Assembly: GCF_000372725.1 (NCBI RefSeq)
Contig: NW_005195584.1
Location: 364,817-428,816, forward strand
DNA length: 64,000 nucleotides
From: Emiliania huxleyi CCMP1516
Lineage: Eukaryota; Haptophyta; Isochrysidales; Noelaerhabdaceae
Reading direction: 5' to 3'
The stretch's first letter is position 1; the number at the start of each line of letters is the position of its first letter. The position numbers were made by a program, and so were the translations under genes. Below the pieces are notes generated by a model. The model was not told where the DNA came from. It saw only the letters and a list, made by a program, of their open reading frames with translations, and ran no database searches. Of this stretch, positions 58,949 to 64,000 are shown piece after piece.

Positions 58949-60028
58949 ATGCCTCGCAGCCGCAGCCCTGCGCGAAGAACCGTCGGCGTGCGCGTCGCAG
59001 GCATCTACATAGCGCCAGCGTCCGCGGCGCCGATGGAGAGCCTCCTCTCCGCGACGCTCATAGAGGGCCGCGGGATTGAGGGAGACAGATACGCTCTTCA
59101 TACGGGCACCTATTCGGCGCTACGTGCCTCAGCCAAGGCTCCGGGCGAGCGCGAGCCCGGACGGCAGCTGACGATGGTGAGCGCAGACGGCGTCGAGGCG
59201 TCGCTAAAACGCGCCGGTGTCAAGCCGCCACCGTGCCTCGAATTTCGCCGCAACATCGTCCTAAAAGGCATCAGCGCAGAGGAGCTGCTGAGCGCCGTCG
59301 GACGGACGGTCGAGGTGGGCGACGCGAGGGTCTTCGTGCACCGTCACTGCGTGCCTTGCCTCTACAACGAGCGCAAGGCGGGCTGCCCCGGCATGATGGA
59401 GGCGGTGTGGATGGCTTCTGGCGTCTCGTGCGAAGTGGTTGCAGGCGGCACTCTCCGCGTGGGCGACCCTCTCGCCATCGTTGGGGAGGAGGACGCGTCA
59501 CGCGTCGACGCGGGCATCCACCCAGCCGGGTACTACCTGCCGCCCTCGAAGCGAACCTCGGCGATGGTGCGCGAGGCCAGAGAGAGGCAGGCGGCGGCAC
59601 GGGCGGCGCTCGAGGCGAGCGGCGGCCGTGAGGGAGTCGAGCGCGCAGAGCGCGCGTACGCGTCGGTCGGCCTCACCTTCTGGCCCGAGCAGACCGGCAC
59701 AGCAAGCGGGCGGCCTCGTTTCCCTAGCGGTTGGCGGGCGGCCGCCGCGATGGCTCTCCTCGCTTGCCTCGCTTGGGCTGCGCTCGCGGCGCGGCCAGAG
59801 CTCGCGCACCGGTTTGCGCCGCCACCGCGGGCGCAGACCCGCGATTCGCCCCGCTTGCCGCCGTCGCCACGAATGCCGCCGCCGCTGCCGGCGCCGACGC
59901 TGCCGCCAGACGACGACGACGACGAGATCCTGTGCGATTGCGGATGGACGAGGGTCGAGGGGCAGTCGTGCGTGGAGACGGCTGGCAAGGAGGGCTTCGC
60001 TTGCTGGAGCGACTGCTGCGGCACATAA
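58949..60028 (+). CDS. MOSC-domain protein with C-terminal membrane helix and Cys module
   Basis: 359 residues from the ATG at 58949. Residues ~10-190 form a MOSC domain (molybdenum-cofactor sulfurase C-terminal fold): VAGIYIAPASAAPMESLL, LIEGRGIEGDRYALHTGTYS, PGRQLTMVSADGVEASLKRA, FRRNIVLKGISAEELL and CVPCLYNERKAGCPGMMEAV, with the conserved Cys expected to handle sulfur, then GGTLRVGDPLAIVG. A helical Glu/Ala/Arg-rich link leads to one membrane helix (AAAMALLACLAWAALAARPE), a Pro-rich stretch and a terminal cysteine module (ILCDCGWTRVEGQSCVETAG, then CWSDCC). MOSC proteins transfer sulfur or act on N-oxygenated compounds with molybdenum cofactor. Membrane tethering with a separate Cys module on the other side is unusual and suggests an organelle surface. 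Start choice is good but not proven. Confidence 0.85.
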   Translation: MPRSRSPARRTVGVRVAGIYIAPASAAPMESLLSATLIEGRGIEGDRYALHTGTYSALRASAKAPGEREPGRQLTMVSADGVEASLKRAGVKPPPCLEFRRNIVLKGISAEELLSAVGRTVEVGDARVFVHRHCVPCLYNERKAGCPGMMEAVWMASGVSCEVVAGGTLRVGDPLAIVGEEDASRVDAGIHPAGYYLPPSKRTSAMVREARERQAAARAALEASGGREGVERAERAYASVGLTFWPEQTGTASGRPRFPSGWRAAAAMALLACLAWAALAARPELAHRFAPPPRAQTRDSPRLPPSPRMPPPLPAPTLPPDDDDDEILCDCGWTRVEGQSCVETAGKEGFACWSDCCGT

Positions 60029-60436
60029 GGCACGAGACTGATGAGAGAGGGAGCAGAGCTCTGGTCGTCCCGCTGCGCTGCGCGTCGATTTGTCTTCGTT
60101 TTTTTTTTACAAATCGACGTTTTGGACCAATGACGGTGTCGCATTTGGGGGGGTGCGCGGCTCCGGCTCAGGTCGTGGGGCATAGCTCGGGTGTAAACGG
60201 GGTCTGGGGAGGAAGCCCCAGCGGCCCGCCGCAGGCGCCGCCGGAGGCTGGCCCGCCGCAGGCGCCGATTTTTTGGCGTTTTTTGCTCAAAATTGCGGGA
60301 TTTCTCATCTAAATTCTCATCCAAAATCGAGCTCGCTACGAGCTCTCTAACTGCACAGCATCTCCTCGTTGAGCCTAGCGGCGCCCGTATCGCCCACGCC
60401 CACATTCTTTTTTCTTGCCCTTGGCCCTTGCTGCAC
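60029..60436. other. Intergenic region with repeated ggcccgccgcaggcgcc phrase
   Basis: Contains two nearby copies of cagcggcccgccgcaggcgc / gctggcccgccgcaggcgcc followed by a T-rich tract (60262-60300); a related phrase occurs at 42918. No gene seen. Confidence 0.4.
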
Positions 60437-61025
60437 TCAGCCGCTCAACCTCCGCCAGTCTCTCCTTGCTCGTTGCTGGCGCTGCCGCCCCCAGTACTGC
60501 GATTGCAGCTCCTTGGCATGCCGCGCCGCCTCCATCTGCTGTGCTTCCCACGCTGCCGCTTCCTCTAAAGCAGCGCCGCCACTAAGCGGCGCAACCAAGT
60601 TCTCGTACTGTTTGCATGAGCATGTGTCCTGCTGGTCCGCGGCGCACAATCCGCGCGCGGCGAGTGAGAGCGGAAGACTGACAGCAGGAGCTGCAGGAGC
60701 TGCAGGAGCTGCGCAGATCGGATGGGCGGTGACGCCGTCGAGCGACGGCGCAAAGACCAATCACCACCGCGCACCTGTGAGAGCCGCGACAAGAGGCTGC
60801 TGGCAGCTGGCAGAGCGAATCGCGATTCCGGCGGCCGCCGTCAGCCCACCGACACCGACGGCCTGTCTGAGGTCAAACTCCCACCGCACGTCGGACCAGT
60901 CGTGCGTCAGCCATGGCGACGAGACTGGTATGCAGACAGCCCGCCACCCGGGCGATAGAACATGCCAGCTGGGCTCTTCCAGGGCCTCGTGGCCCGTGGC
61001 GCGTGCCCAGTGGAATAGGGCGGGC
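60437..61025 (-). CDS. Hypothetical small protein, two exons visible, 5' exon missing
   Basis: Exons ~61025-60775 and 60708-60437 join over a 66-nt GT-AG intron (ACAG|GTGCGC...GCAG|CTCCTG) with agreeing phase. There is no ATG in the first visible exon, which follows a ccgcag acceptor, so the start is further upstream. The product contains EALEEPSWHVLSPGWRAVCI, PVSSPWLTHDWSDVRWEFDL, RQAVGVGGLTAAAGIAIRSA (possible membrane helix) and a Cys pair (DTCSCKQYENLVAPLSGGAA). A charged helix ends it (AWEAQQMEAARHAKELQSQY). I do not recognise the family. The size, single helix and charged tail would suit a small organelle membrane protein, which is only an inference. Confidence 0.5.
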
Positions 61026-61039
61026 TGCGGCGGGCGCAA

Positions 61040-61349
61040 TAACTATTCACAGCTAATGAAAACTATAAAAACTCGCGGCTTCATCAAAGTTTGAGGTGGC
61101 TTCGTCCTCAGCACCATCAAGACAGCTCTATTCACACCCTGTTTGGTTTGAAGCCACTCGGGGATGCCCGTTTACACCCAACCGACGAGTCGCTGGGCCC
61201 TCTGACCTGAGCCGGAGCCCGCGCATCCGCGCATGTGCGCGTGCTGAGGGGTGTTGTCTGAGAATCTCTCGATCTCTCAGAGCAACACGCAGCACGAGGG
61301 TGAACACTCGGAGCGCGCGCACACACCGCAAACTATCTCACACTCCTAC
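61040..61349. other. Intergenic region
   Basis: Short AT-rich part (61040-61090) and otherwise ordinary sequence; should contain the missing 5' exon(s) of the minus-strand small gene and the 3' flank of the EF-hand gene. Nothing else seen. Confidence 0.35.
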
Positions 61350-62247
61350 CTACAGCTCCTCCTTTTGACCTCCTCGCCTGTCCTCCTTCGCCTTTGCCTG
61401 CTGCTGCTGCTGGAGCCCCGCCACGGCCTCCTCGAGCACCTTTATCCAGTCCCGGCTGTGGTGGTACGCTGCGCTCCCGCCAAACTTTGCGTGGAATCTG
61501 CATTCCGCCAGCTCGTCCGCCGAGACCTGCCCGTCCGCATCCGAGTCGGCCAGCCCGAGGAGCTCCCGCAGCGCCGCGATTCCCGCCCAGATGCCGCTGT
61601 GGTACGAGTAATGCTCAGTGGCGTTGACGCGCTCGTCGCCTGGCGAGGGCAGCGTGAGGTGAGGGCGGTGCCGTCGTCCAGCCGTTCGGGCCGGTGGGCG
61701 GGGGATGAGGGTCAAGGGGCGCGCCGTCTAGGTCCAGGCCGGCGAAGATCGTCCTCCCCTCTCGCGCCGCCTTCTTCCTCTCTTCCGGGCCGGCACTGGC
61801 GAGGCGCTCGGCCGCCACTTCCTGGAACTCGCTCAAGGTTAGCCGCCCGTCCAGGTCCGTGTCCAGCTTCTGAAACGGCAGCAAGAAGGTGAAGAGGGGA
61901 AGCGCCTCCTCAGCCGCGAGCCGCCCGTCTCGATCGGTGTCGAAGCCGTCGAAGCTGTCCTCGATCGTCCGCTTGCCCTTTACGTCCATGTGCTCGAGGT
62001 CGGCCCGAAACTCTTCGGCGCTCAGGTACCCGTCGCGGTCGGTGTCCATAGTCTGCATGATGGGCGCCGACTGCCGCAGCATTAATGCCGTCCGTAGCCT
62101 GCGCACAAGCTTTGCGCCCTCTGCAATCGTGACGCGGCCGTCGCTGTCCTCATCCATCGCGGCGTGCAGGATACGCATTTGCGCGCCGGACATGGACTGA
62201 ATCTGCATCTGGCCGGCGGCAGCGACGATCAAGAGTGCGGAGCGCAT
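61350..62247 (-). CDS. Secretory six-EF-hand calcium-binding protein, GC-AG intron
   Basis: Exons 62247-61725 and 61639-61350 join over an 85-nt GC-AG intron (GACG|GCGCGC...CCAG|GCGACG), giving 270 residues. The first 14 residues are a signal peptide (MRSALLIVAAAGQM). Six EF-hand loops are visible: DEDSDGRVTIAE, DTDRDGYLSAEE, DTDRDGRLAAEE, DTDLDGRLTLSE, DLDGDERVNATE and DSDADGQVSADE. The fifth loop is created only by the splice, which joins DLD(G) to (G)DERVNATE and restores a perfect 12-residue loop; this is strong evidence for the GC donor. Size, signal peptide and six hands resemble the CREC (reticulocalbin) group of secretory-pathway calcium buffers, though no HDEL-type retention signal is present (it ends KEEL). 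Calcium storage or delivery in the secretory pathway is the likely role. Confidence 0.88.
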
Positions 62248-62543
62248 GTGCTAGCGGTCAGCACGCCTCTTTTTATGAGATCGGCCCACGCCTGGCGAGG
62301 TACTCCCACGCCTCTCGGGTTTTAGTCTGGCCGAGTCAATCCGAGTGCTGGGGCGAGGCGAGACTGCGTTGAACCCACAGCAGTACCTCGCCGGACAGCG
62401 CCAAAAAGGAGAAAAAGGCGGTTTGGAAAGTGAGTGTGTGCTGCCGAGATTCCCGCCCTGCGCGTTCCGCCGCGAGGCGCTGGTCGTTGCGATAATCGCG
62501 TTCGTCGCCGACCTGGGGGATCCCGGAGAACCTCGAGAACCGG
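62248..62543. other. Divergent intergenic region
   Basis: Between EF-hand gene (minus) and the partial gene at the window end (plus). The plus frame is open from 62496, so a 5' exon border could lie here. Confidence 0.35.
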
Positions 62544-63624
62544 ATGAACGAGCCCACGCCGAGCCTCTTCACCGATCTGGACGCGCACCGACTTTTCGCC
62601 GAGGGATCTGAGGCCGCCTCGGACGGTGCCGCAGCTCTCTCGCTGTCGCTCGCGGCGCATTTCCGCGGCGGCGGATCCCTTCTCGAGGAGCACGAGTCCG
62701 AGTTTCTCAGGGAGAACTTGGACGAGTGCGAGGACCTCGCGGCGCTCGACTCGGAGGCGCGGCGTGCGCGGCTCGCGTCCGACGCGGGCGCGGCTGACCG
62801 GCAGGTACTCGCCTCCGTCTCCACCCTCTGCGAGCGGTTCTGCCGGCGCGAGCGGGTCGCCCTCCAGCTCGGGGTCGCCGACGCGAGCGCAGCGCGGCAG
62901 GAGGAGGCGCAGCTGGTCGCCCAGGCGCAGGCAATCCTCGACTCGCTGGCGGAGGACAGCGTCGACGAGGCAGGCGGCGGTGCAGGCGAGGCGGGCGGCG
63001 CCACAGCGGGCGGTCCCTGCGTCGGGCAGCCTTGCGTCGACCGCCCCAGCCGAGTGGGAGTGGGAATCGATGGGTCGGGCGCTTGCGCACCTGTGACAAC
63101 CGCAACGCCCGAAGAGTCTGCGCACCCGCCGCCAGGCTCTCCGATCGGTTCGGGAGACGAGGCTCGGTCGCCGCTCAGCCCGCTGCTGCGGCTTCCTGCG
63201 CAGCAGCCGCGCGCCGCGTCTCCTCCGGTCCCGCCACAGCCAGCGCCACTCTGCCGCCATCCCGAGCCACCTCGCAGATGTCCGCGTTCCCCTCCGCCGC
63301 GACACCCGCCTCCGCGTCTGCCGACTCCGCCTCTGCCTCCACAGAGGACGAGCTCCAGCCCTGCTGCGCCCGCCCCTGCCGCTGCCGCCTCCGCCGGCTC
63401 TCCCCGCGCTCTCCCGCACCCCGCCGCGTCGACATCCGCCGACGCTCCCTCCGCCTCCCTCGGCGCCCCTTCCGCCTCCCTCGGCGCCGCCATCTCCCTC
63501 CTCGAGAGCGACCTCTCCGAGGACTCCGACTCGCAGCCAGGCGACGACACGGCCGAGCACGCGCTCGCCGGCGAGGCTCTCGCAGACCCCGAGCTGCCTC
63601 CGGTGGCGGAGGCGGGCGGCGGCG

Positions 63625-63655
<31 letters not shown>

Positions 63656-64000
63656 CGGCGGTGGCGTTGGCTGGCGCTCGCCCTCTGAGGGGCTCCGCGC
63701 ATGCGAGCAGTTTGGCGGACCGCTCTCTCCGAGCGAGCGGTTCACCGCCGCGGAGGCCGCCGGCCCCGCATCTTCCCCCGCCGCTGCGGCTGCCTCGCGT
63801 CCCGCGGAGCAGCGGCCGTTTGGCCGGCTCAGCACAAAGCGGAGGAGGGCCTCCGCGCCGCTCGAGCTTCCCGTGCCGACCCCGCCGTGTGAGCCGCTCG
63901 CGCGCGGAGCGCAGCCGGGGCAGCGGCGGCCGGAGCAGCAACACGCCCCGCCGGAGCAGCGACAGTCGCCCCCCGTCACGTCGCCGCCACGCCGCCGTCC
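62544..64000 (+). CDS. Large hypothetical protein with disordered Pro/Ala/Ser-rich body, cut by window end
   Basis: Open from the ATG at 62544 to the window edge (485 codons, no stop). The N-terminal ~150 residues look helical and acidic: TPSLFTDLDAHRLFAEGSEA, LLEEHESEFLRENLDECEDL and ASVSTLCERFCRRERVALQL. The rest is Pro/Ala/Ser/Gly-rich with few ordered segments (ISLLESDLSEDSDSQPGDDT) and a polyglycine run at 63610-63660. Family not recognised. On the opposite strand two long frames (62322-63944 and 62336-63979) also lack stops; I prefer the plus strand because its acidic, Leu-patterned N-terminus is far more protein-like. The true start could be upstream in an exon. Confidence 0.5.

Noticed and set aside
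62322-63979. Two long minus-strand frames of ~540 codons
   Set aside because: Opposite a plus-strand frame with a natural acidic, Leu-patterned N-terminus; the minus frames are Arg/Ser/Gly shadows.

Overview
The window looks like nuclear DNA of a GC-rich, plastid-bearing, flagellate microalga, most likely a haptophyte (Emiliania/Gephyrocapsa/Chrysochromulina type). The reasons are: spliceosomal introns, four of which are best explained as GC-AG; very high third-position G/C in the genes; Ala/Pro/Gly-rich linkers; signal-peptide-plus-transit-like N-termini; many G-rich low-complexity repeats; and eukaryote-only families (MOB1, METTL9, RMT2, CW and FHA domains, FSH hydrolase). Species is an inference. 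No rRNA, tRNA, CRISPR array or bacterial operon signal was found. Three runs of N (15337-15722, 36985-37084, 49769-49868) are assembly gaps that cut genes.

Layout. 1-10 kb: partial phosphoglycerate mutase (-), a hypothetical CxxC protein (+), METTL9 histidine methyltransferase (+), a secreted-type DUF1800-DUF1501 fusion (+) and a small spliced gene (-). 10-20 kb: a TtcA/methyltransferase/TrmH fusion (+), an RMT2-like arginine methyltransferase broken by a gap (-), a Tim17/NDUFA11-like membrane protein (+), a compact 2Fe-2S ferredoxin-like protein (+) and a START-like protein (-). 21-32 kb: a multi-pass protein with a TIR-like 'SHSW' domain (+), a frameshifted outer-dynein-arm-docking fragment (+), a hypothetical gene (-), TrmO (+), a Fluc fluoride channel (-), a large minisatellite, a Cys-rich type II membrane protein (+) and an MFS transporter (-). 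32-38 kb is repeat-rich and contains a 1.18-kb TIR element whose empty site is preserved at 51.0 kb, plus an FSH hydrolase 3' end. 38-52 kb: a large protein of unknown function (-), an FHA-CW chromatin-reader protein (-), a class 3 lipase broken by a gap (-) and dispersed repeats. 52-64 kb: MOB1 (-), an inverted-repeat block, NhaA fused to two band-3-type regulatory domains (-), a MOSC protein (+), a small spliced gene (-), a six-EF-hand secretory protein (-) and the start of a disordered protein (+).

There is no operon-like co-regulation; neighbours are mostly functionally independent. Two themes stand out. Several genes are multi-domain fusions not usual for their families (NhaA with SLC4-type cytosolic domains; TtcA with two class I methyltransferase domains and a TrmH/SpoU domain; DUF1800 with DUF1501). 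RNA and protein methylation is over-represented (METTL9, RMT2, the TtcA-TrmH fusion, TrmO). Most introns were found by matching the break in a conserved domain to a nearby splice pair. In nearly every such case the joined lengths are exact multiples of three, and in one (EF-hand gene) splicing restores a perfect calcium-binding loop. In several of these introns the bases after the donor repeat the bases that start the next exon.
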